This document shows, one piece after another, positions 6,943-13,256 of a stretch of 36,000 bases of DNA. The stretch is taken from positions 1 to 36,000 of the IMG/VR virus record IMGVR_UViG_3300006112_000029; one strand, given 5' to 3'. The notes below the pieces were generated by a model. That model had not been told where the DNA came from, made no database searches, and was given only the letters and a program-made list of their open reading frames with translations. Numbering within the stretch: position 1 is the first letter of the stretch; every line of letters starts with the position of its first letter. Source of the DNA: a virus. The translations under genes were made by a program, and so were the position numbers.

Positions 6943-7184
6943 GCGATAAGTCTAAAAAATTCGAGCCGTCTATGGGTTGGATAGTAGCTATTAACTATCA
7001 GCAGGTAGCGGTAGAACGCGTAGCGCGGGAACTCGGTATCGACGCTATCGAACTCGGTAAGGGTCTCGAGCGTTCCGGATATCAACTACAACCCGACCCT
7101 TTCGATTTCTCGGCGGATACGTGGAAAGTCCTCGACGTAGAGAAGCGTAAGACGAACCTCGGAGTCGTTAAAGATGGCGACTGA
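6939..7184 (+). CDS. Small hypothetical early protein
   Basis: 81 residues. The ATG at 6939 is chosen over one at 6927 because GGAGGAAG sits 2-9 bp before it and it forms an ATGA overlap with the preceding stop. There is a helical middle (QQVAVERVARELGIDAIELGKGLERSG) and no metal or catalytic motif. No family recognised. It overlaps the next gene by 11 bp. Confidence 0.6.
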   Translation: MSDKSKKFEPSMGWIVAINYQQVAVERVARELGIDAIELGKGLERSGYQLQPDPFDFSADTWKVLDVEKRKTNLGVVKDGD

Positions 7185-7551
7185 GGCTCCTATCGTTACT
7201 CCCGCACAAGTCGAGAAGCGACTACGGGATCTATCTCACGAAATCGACGAAGCGCATAACGATTTAGTCGCTTCCGAGGCTAACTACTTTTCGATTAAGG
7301 CGGAGTACGAAATTACTTTAGCCCGACACCGAATAACGCTAGCTTCTAAATCCGCTCCTAACGGTAAGAACTACACCGTAGGCGAGCGCGAGGATTTAGC
7401 TCTTATCTCGACGGAGGAATTACACTTCCGCATGGCGACGGCGGAATCGCTCGTACGCTCTTCTCGGGCTAACGTCCTTCGTCTTAAGACGCAGGTAGAG
7501 ATAGCTCGCTCCGTAGGAAGTAACGTCCGAAGCGCAATCGAGGCTCTCTAA
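7174..7551 (+). CDS. Coiled-coil hypothetical protein
   Basis: 125 residues, predicted almost entirely helical with two long heptad-like stretches (about 10-55 and 70-122: QVEKRLRDLSHEIDEAHND; FRMATAESLVRSSRANVLRL) joined by a loop (SKSAPNGKNYTVGEREDL). The layout suggests an antiparallel hairpin-type coiled coil, as in small recombination mediators or assembly factors. It lies in the run leading to the Cas4-like nuclease. No family recognised. It ends TAATG, coupled to the next gene. Confidence 0.6.
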   Translation: MATEAPIVTPAQVEKRLRDLSHEIDEAHNDLVASEANYFSIKAEYEITLARHRITLASKSAPNGKNYTVGEREDLALISTEELHFRMATAESLVRSSRANVLRLKTQVEIARSVGSNVRSAIEAL

Positions 7552-7718
7552 TGGAACTTCTCGATATTCAGCTTAAGTCTTTACGGTCGAAGATAGCTAA
7601 AGACCTAGAGGCTCTCGAAACTCCTACGGATATATCTAGCGACTGGTACGCCGCGTCTAAGCGTACGAAATTAGCGGCTATCGCTATCGTTCTAAACGGA
7701 TTACCGGAGGCGGACTAA
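7551..7718 (+). CDS. Small hypothetical helical protein
   Basis: 55 residues starting at the ATG that overlaps the previous stop (TAATG) and ending in the same way on the next gene, so it is locked into the operon. It begins MELLDIQLKSLRSKIAKDLE and ends KLAAIAIVLNGLPEAD, predicted helical. No recognisable motif. Support is from the coupling and from an uninterrupted frame of the right size. Confidence 0.55.
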   Translation: MELLDIQLKSLRSKIAKDLEALETPTDISSDWYAASKRTKLAAIAIVLNGLPEAD

Positions 7719-7852
7719 TGGCTAACTGTAATTTCTGTAACGTCGCTAATAAGAAGCTCTATAAGAGCCTTTACCAGCACTATAAGGTCTACGCGTGTAA
7801 AAGGTGCGTAGCTAATTTCGAGTTAGAGCTACGCGAGAAGGAGTCGGCGTAA
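7718..7852 (+). CDS. Tiny zinc-ribbon protein
   Basis: 44 residues with two knuckles: CNFC (Cys4, Cys7) and CKRC (Cys27, Cys30), the spacing of a four-Cys zinc ribbon. A basic/aromatic segment (KKLYKSLYQHYKVY) lies between them and an acidic helix at the end. Start and stop overlap both neighbours by one base. It probably binds nucleic acid or a host protein; the partner is unknown. Confidence 0.6.
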   Translation: MANCNFCNVANKKLYKSLYQHYKVYACKRCVANFELELREKESA

Positions 7853-8022
7853 TGGCTACCTACCAATACGAGTGCGAGTTAGACGGAGTATTCGATTATA
7901 CGTTCGTTATCGGAACGGCTCCGGAATCAGCTCCCTGCAAAGTCTGCGGCGGAGAGACCGAGCGGAAATTTAATACTTTCGCGGCGGTATTTAAGGGAAC
8001 AGGTTGGGGAGGATCTAAATGA
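7852..8022 (+). CDS. FmdB-type zinc-ribbon protein
   Basis: 56 residues matching the FmdB-family regulatory zinc ribbon: start MATYQYECELDGVF, a CKVCGG knuckle (Cys29, Cys32), then FxxFAAVFKGTGWGG, which corresponds to the family's FKGxGW end. The usual first knuckle CxxCG is reduced to a single Cys8 (CELDG), so metal binding may use three Cys plus another residue. Bacterial members are small putative regulators common in Actinobacteria. Here it is coupled to the surrounding small genes by one- to four-base overlaps. Confidence 0.7.
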   Translation: MATYQYECELDGVFDYTFVIGTAPESAPCKVCGGETERKFNTFAAVFKGTGWGGSK

Positions 8023-8174
8023 CCGAAGAAACGACTACTAATACCTTCGCGGAGCCTTTAGTACGGGCTAAAATCGCGGGAGAATTAGAGCAAGCGATTA
8101 AGACTCTAAAGCTAACTCCTGATATGGAATTCGCTTTTAACCGCGCTCTAGAGATAGTTAAGGGGCGGCGATAA
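8019..8174 (+). CDS. Small hypothetical protein
   Basis: 51 residues, ATGA overlap with the FmdB-like gene and TAATG overlap with the nuclease gene. Predicted helical (LVRAKIAGELEQAIKTLKL; MEFAFNRALEIVKGRR) with a basic end. No motif recognised. Coupling on both sides supports it as a real gene. Confidence 0.55.
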   Translation: MTEETTTNTFAEPLVRAKIAGELEQAIKTLKLTPDMEFAFNRALEIVKGRR

Positions 8175-8842
8175 TGGATTTACAAGACCTATTATCGAAG
8201 TCTCTAATAGCGCACGATAATAAGCGCGACCGCTCTAAGCAGGTCGAGATTGGTCCTTCCTCCGTCGGAGGTTGCCGTCGGCAGGTCTACCATAAGATAA
8301 TCGGGACTCCGGTAACTAATCCGAATACCGATTCTCTAGCCGCAATTCTTGGGACGTTTATTCACGCCGGAATCGCCGAGGCTATTGTCCGCGAGGATCC
8401 GTTTAAGGATAACTTCCTTATTGAGCAAGAGGTTACTTTTGGGAACCTTAAGGGACACGTCGACCTCTTTATTAAGGACGCGGGTATCGTCGTAGACTGG
8501 AAAACAACGAAGGTAAAGAGCCTTCGCTATTTCCCGAGCGACCAACAACGTATGCAGGTTCAGCTCTACGGATATCTCCTCTCGAAGAACGACTACGACG
8601 TTAAGAAGGTAGCTCTCGTAGCTATTCCTCGAGACGGCGAGATGAGGGATATAAAGGTTCATATCGAGGATTTCGATATAGATATCGCACAAGCAGGTCT
8701 AGATTGGTTAGACGAATTAGATTTCGTCGTCGAGAATAAACTCGAAGCTCCCGCACCGGAGAAGCCGATTCAATTTTGCGCGAACTACTGCGACTTCTAC
8801 GACGCGACGGGAGCGGTAGGTTGCCCCTCTATGCGGAGATAA
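8174..8842 (+). CDS. Cas4-like PD-(D/E)XK exonuclease
   Basis: 222 residues. The RecB/Cas4 nuclease core is present: GTFIHAGIAEA (His64), GHVDLFI (Asp97), VVDWKTTK (Asp108, Lys110) and a QVQLYGYLL helix. Cys34 near the N-terminus and a C-terminal set (Cys202, Cys206, Cys217) fit the four-Cys iron-sulfur cluster of Cas4/AddB-type nucleases. Phage members are exonucleases of the replication/recombination module, producing single-stranded ends for an annealing protein such as the one possibly coded at 6090. The 3' end overlaps the WhiB-like gene by 22 bp. Confidence 0.85.
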   Translation: MDLQDLLSKSLIAHDNKRDRSKQVEIGPSSVGGCRRQVYHKIIGTPVTNPNTDSLAAILGTFIHAGIAEAIVREDPFKDNFLIEQEVTFGNLKGHVDLFIKDAGIVVDWKTTKVKSLRYFPSDQQRMQVQLYGYLLSKNDYDVKKVALVAIPRDGEMRDIKVHIEDFDIDIAQAGLDWLDELDFVVENKLEAPAPEKPIQFCANYCDFYDATGAVGCPSMRR

Positions 8843-9153
8843 ATTGGGACGAAGCCGCTTGTCAAGGTTTCTATACCGACCTCTTTTATAAAATCGAGGA
8901 AGAGACTAAGTTACTTAAGAAGGTCGTTACTATCGACTTCTTTCGTAATCTCTGCCTTAGTTGTCCCCTATGGTCGGAGTGCTTAAACTATGGCTCGAAA
9001 TACGAGAAGTACGGAGTCTGGGGCGGAATGACTACCGTCGAGCGCGATTCGTTTCTTAAGAACTCGAACCTATCGCTACAGACGAAGGTTATTAAGAGCT
9101 TTGAGCTTTTCGGGATCTCGGAAGAAATGATTAGGGAGGTATTAGAAATATGA
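8821..9153 (+). CDS. WhiB-like iron-sulfur transcription regulator
   Basis: 110 residues from the TTG at 8821. The start is set by the WhiB pattern; an earlier in-frame TTG at 8776 would add an Arg/Leu-rich stretch that is only a shadow of the nuclease gene. Four cluster ligands are seen: Cys14, Cys45-x2-Cys48 and Cys54 (CLSCPLWSEC), then the GVWGG turn (65-69), followed by a helical tail longer than usual. WhiB proteins bind a 4Fe-4S cluster and contact the host principal sigma factor. Phage versions can silence host WhiB genes or redirect transcription. The family is confined to Actinobacteria and their phages, so this is the main host clue. Confidence 0.88.
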   Translation: MPLYAEINWDEAACQGFYTDLFYKIEEETKLLKKVVTIDFFRNLCLSCPLWSECLNYGSKYEKYGVWGGMTTVERDSFLKNSNLSLQTKVIKSFELFGISEEMIREVLEI

Positions 9154-9740
9154 ACCTCGGTAAATTTGACTGCGCGACCGGCTTAATTAACGTCCTTTAT
9201 CAGAAGGGAGATTTATTAGTCCGTAACGCTCGAGAGATAGATATAGCTTTTATCGACAAGCTACAGAAGGATAACTCCTATGCCGTAGGGTTTATTCAGC
9301 GAACCGTCTGGGACGACTACGTGTTTGGGGGGGGGCGGAATTTCGTGGTATTTATCTGTGAAAAGAATAACGACCCCGTAGGTTATATCCTCTTAACGCC
9401 GGGTCGCGGAGCGAATAGCTATGTAAAAATTCAGCAGATAGCCGTACGCGACGACGCAAGACGTCTAGATTACGGGTCAGCTTTAATTGCCGTAGTTAGG
9501 GATTTCTGCGAAACCTTCGAGCGTATCGGAGCGAGACTCCGGTGTAGAACCGATTTAGAGTCGAATAAATTTTGGCAAGCGTTAGGGTTTATTAAGTACG
9601 GAGTATGGGAAAAGGGAAAGATAAATCACGTCGGGTTTAAGGCTTCTAAAGATATAAATTTATGGCAGATAGACCTAAATAATAAAATGCTTTCGATTTT
9701 CGATTTTGAGGACTTCGTTAATACGGATAAGGCGGAATAG
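9150..9740 (+). CDS. GNAT-family acetyltransferase
   Basis: 196 residues, ATGA overlap with the WhiB-like gene. The GNAT core is clear: VVFICEKNNDPVGYILLTP (strands 2-4), IQQIAVRDDARRLDYGSALI (motif A; R-x-DYG-x-A acetyl-CoA loop), and SNKFWQALGF near the end (motif B). It should transfer an acetyl group to an amine on a protein or small molecule; the substrate is unknown. A run of nine G (9327-9335) codes Gly-Gly-Gly inside it and could slip. It has an extra C-terminal tail of about 45 residues. Confidence 0.75.
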   Translation: MNLGKFDCATGLINVLYQKGDLLVRNAREIDIAFIDKLQKDNSYAVGFIQRTVWDDYVFGGGRNFVVFICEKNNDPVGYILLTPGRGANSYVKIQQIAVRDDARRLDYGSALIAVVRDFCETFERIGARLRCRTDLESNKFWQALGFIKYGVWEKGKINHVGFKASKDINLWQIDLNNKMLSIFDFEDFVNTDKAE

Positions 9741-9743
9741 CTA

Positions 9744-10538
9744 ATGAGTATTATCCGATCCCCGCGACCCGATAGTAATTTTAGCGTTATATCTAATCAG
9801 GTCGTCCGAGATAGCCGTCTTTCGTATCGGGCTAGGGGAATCCTTCTAGAAATCCTTTCCCGTCCGGATAACTGGCGTATCTCGGCGGAGTCGCTCGCTC
9901 GAACGGGACAGGAAGGTCGTGCGGCGATTCTCGGCGCTCTTAAGGAGCTTCGGATATTCGGCTACCTAAAGACCGTAAAAGAGCGTAACGAGGACGGTCG
10001 CTTCGAGACGAAGAGCTATATCTACGATATTCCTACCGGAGTACGATTACCGAACGCCGGTAAACCGGAATCCGGTAAACCGGAGTCGGAAAACCTGACT
10101 CCTTTAGAAGAACTATCTAAGAAGAACTTAGATATAAGCGATTCTCTTAAAGGCGACTACGAACAGATGTTCGATAAATTCTGGGCGGTCTATCCTCGGA
10201 AGGTAGCTAAGGGAGCGGCGCGTAAGGCATGGGAGAAGATTAGGGACTACGAAGCCGTTATAGCGGGAGCCGAGCGCTTTAGCCTCGATCCGAACCGCGA
10301 AGATACCTTTACCCCGCACCCCGCGACTTGGCTAAATGCCGAGCGGTGGCTAGACGACCCTCTACCACCCCGTAGATTGACCGTAGAAGAGCTAAAAGAG
10401 CGGGAGTTACTCCTCGCACGTAAACGAGACGCCGAGGCTCGAGAGAGGGCGCGACGGGCGTTAGAAGAGGAAGAGGCGAGGAAAGCGCGAGCCGTACCTA
10501 TGCCGGAGGATATTAAGAAGCTACTCGGTCGGGCATAG
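9744..10538 (+). CDS. Replication initiator / replisome organiser with N-terminal winged helix
   Basis: 264 residues. The N-terminal half (YRARGILLEILSRPDNWRIS, ESLARTGQEGRAAILGALKELRIFGYL) is the winged-helix domain of phage replication proteins. The second half holds FDKFWAVYPRKVAKGAARKAWEKI and FTPHPATWLNAERWLDD, the C-terminal signature of the same proteins. The end is a charged helix. It probably binds the origin and loads the host helicase, as no phage helicase is present. Between the domains the gene carries two exact copies of CCGGTAAACCGG, possible origin iterons as in lambda O. Confidence 0.75.
   Translation: MSIIRSPRPDSNFSVISNQVVRDSRLSYRARGILLEILSRPDNWRISAESLARTGQEGRAAILGALKELRIFGYLKTVKERNEDGRFETKSYIYDIPTGVRLPNAGKPESGKPESENLTPLEELSKKNLDISDSLKGDYEQMFDKFWAVYPRKVAKGAARKAWEKIRDYEAVIAGAERFSLDPNREDTFTPHPATWLNAERWLDDPLPPRRLTVEELKERELLLARKRDAEARERARRALEEEEARKARAVPMPEDIKKLLGRA
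10057..10083. repeat. Tandem 12-bp repeats inside the replication gene, possible origin iterons
   Basis: CCGGTAAACCGG occurs at 10057-10068 and 10072-10083, a 15-bp period that codes a GKPES repeat. Each unit is itself an inverted repeat (CCGGT-AA-ACCGG). Iterons within the initiator gene mark the origin in lambdoid phages. Here this is a suggestion, and only two units are exact. Confidence 0.4.
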
Positions 10539-10558
10539 TGACGAAAGCCACTTGCGAA

Positions 10559-10599
10559 GATTACTCGTAACGGTTACGCTTAGACCGTAAGGATTACTC
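10559..10599. promoter_or_regulatory. Intergenic direct and inverted repeats upstream of the gene at 10615
   Basis: The 76-bp gap after the replication gene contains GATTACTC twice (10559-10566, 10592-10599), an inverted repeat CGTAAC-G-GTTACG (10566-10578), and TAGACCGTAA (10581-10590), which is also found at 6020-6029. An AAGGAG ribosome site follows. Likely a promoter/operator; no protein is known. Confidence 0.4.
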
Positions 10600-10614
10600 T
10601 CTAAGGAGCTAATA

Positions 10615-10797
10615 ATGACGCTTACACTCGTAAAGCCTTCGGCTCTCCAATTCGGAGACGTCGTACGGATCGACAACGAGAACTGGATAGTAAAAGCTAT
10701 CGAGCTAGACCGTAACGATACCTACGACGTTTACCTCATCAACGGGCTAAAAGAAGCTCATAAGGTTATCGCGGAGTCCGTTACCCTTATCGGGTGA
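10615..10797 (+). CDS. Small beta-barrel-like hypothetical protein
   Basis: 60 residues after an AAGGAG ribosome site. Short beta strands (FGDVVRIDNENWIVKAIEL, TYDVYLING, AESVTLIG) suggest an SH3-like small barrel, a fold often used for binding protein or nucleic acid. No family recognised. It shares 4 bp with the resolvase gene, so the pair is co-translated. Confidence 0.6.
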   Translation: MTLTLVKPSALQFGDVVRIDNENWIVKAIELDRNDTYDVYLINGLKEAHKVIAESVTLIG

Positions 10798-11168
10798 CTA
10801 AATTTCGTGTAGACGGAGTACCTATCCCGCAAGGGAGTATGAAGGTAATCCACGGGCGAGTTATCCACTCGCAGGGTTCCGCGCTCGCCGCGTGGCGCTC
10901 TTCCGTCTCTCTTTCCGCTAAATTCGCCGGATATAAGCCGTCCGAGAAGCCTATAGCTATCGAAATCGACTTCTATATGCCCCGTCCCCGTACGGTTAAA
11001 CGGGTCTTTCCGACCGTCCCTCCCGACCTCGATAAGCTGATTCGAGGCGTTTTAGACGCTTTAACAGGAATTGTGTACCTAGACGACTCGCAGGTAGTCG
11101 ATATACGGGCTACGAAGGCGTACTCCCCCGAGCCGGGTGCGGATATTAGGATCCGCGAAATGAGCTAA
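10794..11168 (+). CDS. rusA: RusA-family Holliday junction resolvase
   Basis: 124 residues, GTG start overlapping the previous stop (GTGA). It has the RusA layout: early GVPIPQGSMK and the active-site block PPDLDKLIRGVLDALTG (Asp78, Asp80, Lys81) followed by YLDDSQVVDI (Asp97/Asp98). Length matches RusA (about 120). The enzyme cuts four-way DNA junctions, resolving recombination and replication intermediates before packaging. It fits with the Cas4-like nuclease, the annealing-like protein and SSB of this module. Confidence 0.88.
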   Translation: MTKFRVDGVPIPQGSMKVIHGRVIHSQGSALAAWRSSVSLSAKFAGYKPSEKPIAIEIDFYMPRPRTVKRVFPTVPPDLDKLIRGVLDALTGIVYLDDSQVVDIRATKAYSPEPGADIRIREMS

Positions 11169-11184
11169 ATCCCCTACTGGTATT

Positions 11185-11208
11185 ACCGTAATCTATACCG
11201 TAATCTAT
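11185..11208. repeat. Tandem 12-bp repeat ACCGTAATCTAT in an intergenic gap
   Basis: Two exact, abutting copies (11185-11196, 11197-11208) lie in the 83-bp gap before the gene at 11252, about 44 bp from its ATG. The same 12-mer occurs at 6023-6034 in another gap upstream of a gene. A promoter element or operator is likely; TAATCTAT could act as an extended -10. Confidence 0.55.
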
Positions 11209-11251
11209 TCCTCGACAGGGAGCGAACGACTCCCGAGATTAGGGGTAGTAA

Positions 11252-11635
11252 ATGATTACAGTAGGACTCGCTCGTAAGCTAGCTAAGGAAGCTAACGTTA
11301 ACGCCGTAGTAACTAAATTCGGTTCCGGATTAGTACGCGTTCAGCTAATAGATACCGACCTTATTTACGAAGATAAGTTTATTCAGCTCCTACAGGCTAA
11401 CGGTTTCTGGTTAGTCCCTAACGGCGGTAACTATTTCTTTATCGGAACTATTAAAGAAGGCGACCCAGTACGCGTTAGCTCTTTAGCCGGTATCGAATAC
11501 GGTTTAGTAGAAACGGTTAATACGAAACTCGGAAAAGTTGATATCTGGTTCGACAATCATTTCTGCTCGTTTAACTTAGACCAGATTACGCTTCTTACTC
11601 CCGCAGAAGCTCTAAAGGTCGGAGCCGAAGCATGA
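11252..11635 (+). CDS. Hypothetical beta-rich protein
   Basis: 127 residues after the tandem-repeat gap. Alternating strands (GSGLVRVQLIDTDLIYED; KVDIWFDNHFCSFNLDQITLLTP) and EGDPVRVSSLAGIEYGLVE suggest a SH3/KOW-like second half that may bind nucleic acid. No family recognised. It shares 4 bp with the next small zinc-ribbon gene (ATGA), forming the start of a run of small genes to 12577. Confidence 0.6.
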   Translation: MITVGLARKLAKEANVNAVVTKFGSGLVRVQLIDTDLIYEDKFIQLLQANGFWLVPNGGNYFFIGTIKEGDPVRVSSLAGIEYGLVETVNTKLGKVDIWFDNHFCSFNLDQITLLTPAEALKVGAEA

Positions 11636-11790
11636 GCGAGCTACAGTGCTGGTTCTGCGGATCTCGCGGAGGTTGGGCGAATAAGTTAATCGTCTCCTCG
11701 ACCGAACCCGATTTAGACGTCGCTATCGTCGAGTGCGAATGGTGCGCTCGTCAAACTTTCGTTAACGCTACTAAGAATAGGACTAAGTAA
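11632..11790 (+). CDS. Small zinc-ribbon protein
   Basis: 52 residues with CWFC (Cys6, Cys9) and CEWC (Cys35, Cys38), a compact four-Cys zinc ribbon, and a basic tail (NATKNRTK). The ATGA start overlaps the gene before, and the next gene starts directly after its TAA. One of at least five such mini zinc proteins in the early region. Function unknown. Confidence 0.6.
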   Translation: MSELQCWFCGSRGGWANKLIVSSTEPDLDVAIVECEWCARQTFVNATKNRTK

Positions 11791-11928
11791 ATGCTAAAGA
11801 AGATTCTTATATCGGCTCTAATAATCGTATCCGTCTACTATATAAACGACGCTCTTACTCCTAAGCCTTGTAAGGTAAAGGTCGAGAAGATGAGCGAATT
11901 CTGTAAGGAGTTGATTTACTCGAAATGA
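11791..11928 (+). CDS. Tiny membrane-anchored or secreted protein
   Basis: 45 residues. MLKK is followed by a hydrophobic stretch (ILISALIIVSVYYI) like a signal anchor, then a short outside part with two Cys (27 and 38) 11 residues apart that could form a disulfide. The ATG directly follows the previous stop. A superinfection-exclusion or envelope role is possible but is guesswork. Confidence 0.5.
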   Translation: MLKKILISALIIVSVYYINDALTPKPCKVKVEKMSEFCKELIYSK

Positions 11929-12155
11929 GAAAAGCTACCGCTAGCGAATACGAGCTACTCGACTTCGGCAACTCCGAGCTTCTTTACTGCGGATCTTGCG
12001 ATAACGGACAGAACGAGTGGTACGTCCGAGATATGTTAAAAAATGACGACGGGGAAATCGTTACTCCTTGTTGCTTTACTCCGGCTTCGGAGTCGCTTTA
12101 CTCCTACGAACGTAACCGCGAAGAGAATATAAGGACGGGCTATGACCGTATTTAA
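11925..12155 (+). CDS. Small Cys-containing hypothetical protein
   Basis: 76 residues overlapping the previous gene by 4 bp. CGSC (22, 25) and a later CC pair (PCCFTP) could bind zinc. Otherwise acidic, with many Glu/Asp/Tyr. No family recognised. It overlaps the next gene by 14 bp. Confidence 0.55.
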   Translation: MRKATASEYELLDFGNSELLYCGSCDNGQNEWYVRDMLKNDDGEIVTPCCFTPASESLYSYERNREENIRTGYDRI

Positions 12156-12378
12156 GCGCAAGGAAAAAGATATCTACGAAATTATCGAGAGCGTCGATAA
12201 AATTCTCCGGAAAGAGAACGAGGCGACTATCTATCGGGCGTTAAAACTTATGGAGAAAAATCTCCGTAAAGCTCGCCGCTCTAAGAACCTAGAGCTTATC
12301 TGGGCGGTAATGACTAACCTAGACGAACACCTAAGAGGCTATATCGAAGGAGTAGAGGAGATTTTAGATGAGGACTAA
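12142..12378 (+). CDS. Helical hypothetical protein
   Basis: 78 residues with strong charge, predicted to be all helix (YEIIESVDKILRKENEAT, LMEKNLRKARRSKN, LDEHLRGYIEGVEEILDED). Likely a helical bundle or coiled coil. It overlaps both neighbours, by 14 and 11 bp. No motif recognised. Confidence 0.55.
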   Translation: MTVFKRKEKDIYEIIESVDKILRKENEATIYRALKLMEKNLRKARRSKNLELIWAVMTNLDEHLRGYIEGVEEILDED

Positions 12379-12577
12379 GACTTGCCAGTATCGAATTCAC
12401 CTAGTCGTTAACGGAGTAGATGAGTACGACTTTCACTACGATACCGCTATCGAAGCCGTTCACGCGTGGGATAAATTCCGCGACCACGGAGGCGATAAGA
12501 CTCGTACGCTTACCTTTATGGGAGCCGCGGGAGAAATGGCGTTTAAGCAGTTTAAGGATCCGAGCGTTACTGAATAG
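12368..12577 (+). CDS. Small hypothetical protein
   Basis: 69 residues, ATG inside the end of the previous gene. Mixed strands and a helix (YRIHLVVNGVDEYDFHYD, AIEAVHAWDKFRDHGGD, TRTLTFMGAAGEMAFKQF) suggest a small alpha/beta fold. It is the last gene of the run that begins at 11252; a structured non-coding gap follows. Confidence 0.55.
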   Translation: MRTKTCQYRIHLVVNGVDEYDFHYDTAIEAVHAWDKFRDHGGDKTRTLTFMGAAGEMAFKQFKDPSVTE

Positions 12578-12735
12578 TCGTTAAAGCGCTTCGGAAGCGC
12601 TAAGGCTAGCCCGAATACGAGACCCCCTAATCACTCGTAGCTAGACCTGCGACCCGCCTCAGCCCCGCAACCTTTCGGCGGGGCTAAGGTCTAAACTATT
12701 ACCTAACTATTCCCTATCTCCCGAAAGGAGCGAAA
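12578..12735. other. Structured non-coding gap with two hairpins
   Basis: 158 bp without a gene. It holds a perfect hairpin AGCGCTT-CGG-AAGCGCT (12585-12601) and a second AGCCCCGC/GCGGGGCT (12661-12668 with 12678-12685), the latter flanked by TAGACC and GGTCTA that can extend the structure. Neither is followed by a good T-run on the plus strand. Next come two AACTATT copies (12694-12700, 12705-12711), similar in layout to the tandem repeat at 11185-11208. I see no tRNA. It may combine a terminator, a promoter and a leader, or code a small RNA. Confidence 0.45.
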
Positions 12736-12849
12736 ATGAATAGCCTAGAAATCGAAGATAAGAAGGTAGCTCGCTGTAAGTGTGGCGAGTGGCTCTATGC
12801 CGGTAACGCTTGCGAAGTCTGTACGAAACGGGGTAAGGCGCTCCTATAG
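12736..12849 (+). CDS. Tiny zinc-ribbon protein
   Basis: 37 residues after a strong GAAAGGAG ribosome site. CKCG (Cys14, Cys16) and CEVC (Cys26, Cys29) form a short ribbon-like set with a basic end (TKRGKALL). The TAG stop overlaps the ATA that may start the next gene. Function unknown. Support comes from the ribosome site and the metal pattern. Confidence 0.55.
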   Translation: MNSLEIEDKKVARCKCGEWLYAGNACEVCTKRGKALL

Positions 12850-13247
12850 CGCTTATCCGAAAGACCCTCGTAGTCGCCTTATTGGTTGGGTCTTTTCAGT
12901 CGGCAACGGCTCAGGCGGCGAACGCTCCTAAGGTTAATCTCGCTCATAACCCTAAGGCGTACGCGAAACTCCTCGTGGCTAACCCTCGGCAATTCGCTTG
13001 CCTCGACCTCCTTTGGACGTCTGAGAGTCATTGGAACGCTTCGGCTAAATCCCCGACTTCGACCGCCTTCGGGATTCCGCAATTCCTTAACGCGACGTGG
13101 GAGCATTACCACTACCCCGTCCGTCCTAAGGATCCGCTTATGCAGATTAACGCGGGATTAAGATATATTACGGTTCGCTATGGAACTCCCTGTAAAGCAT
13201 GGACGTTCTGGAAAAATCAACAACGACGCGGGAACGCGTGGTATTAA
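12846..13247 (+). CDS. Secreted lytic transglycosylase-like (SLT) protein, start uncertain
   Basis: The SLT core is clear: LLWTSESHWNASAKSP, with Glu as probable catalytic acid (Glu60 counting from 12846), then AFGIPQFL and QINAGLRYITVRYGTPCKAWTFW, as in actinobacterial transglycosylases that cut glycan strands. The first standard start is TTG at 12882, but it would cut through a signal peptide. The frame upstream reads ALIRKTLVVALLVGSFQ, then ATAQA, a textbook basic-hydrophobic-AxA signal, and is closed by TAA at 12834-12836 with no ATG, GTG or TTG. ATA at 12846, overlapping the previous TAG, or ATC at 12855 are the candidates. It may act in lysis, in entry, or in wall remodelling. Confidence 0.7.
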   Translation: MALIRKTLVVALLVGSFQSATAQAANAPKVNLAHNPKAYAKLLVANPRQFACLDLLWTSESHWNASAKSPTSTAFGIPQFLNATWEHYHYPVRPKDPLMQINAGLRYITVRYGTPCKAWTFWKNQQRRGNAWY

Positions 13248-13256
13248 CGAGGTTCG

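Noticed and set aside
12578-12735. Possible tRNA
   Set aside because: Hairpins are present, but no T-loop (GTTCRA) with a matching acceptor stem could be found.
12886-13161. Alternative plus frame within the transglycosylase gene
   Set aside because: Its product is Arg/Leu/Ser-rich with no motif, while the other frame has a clear SLT domain.
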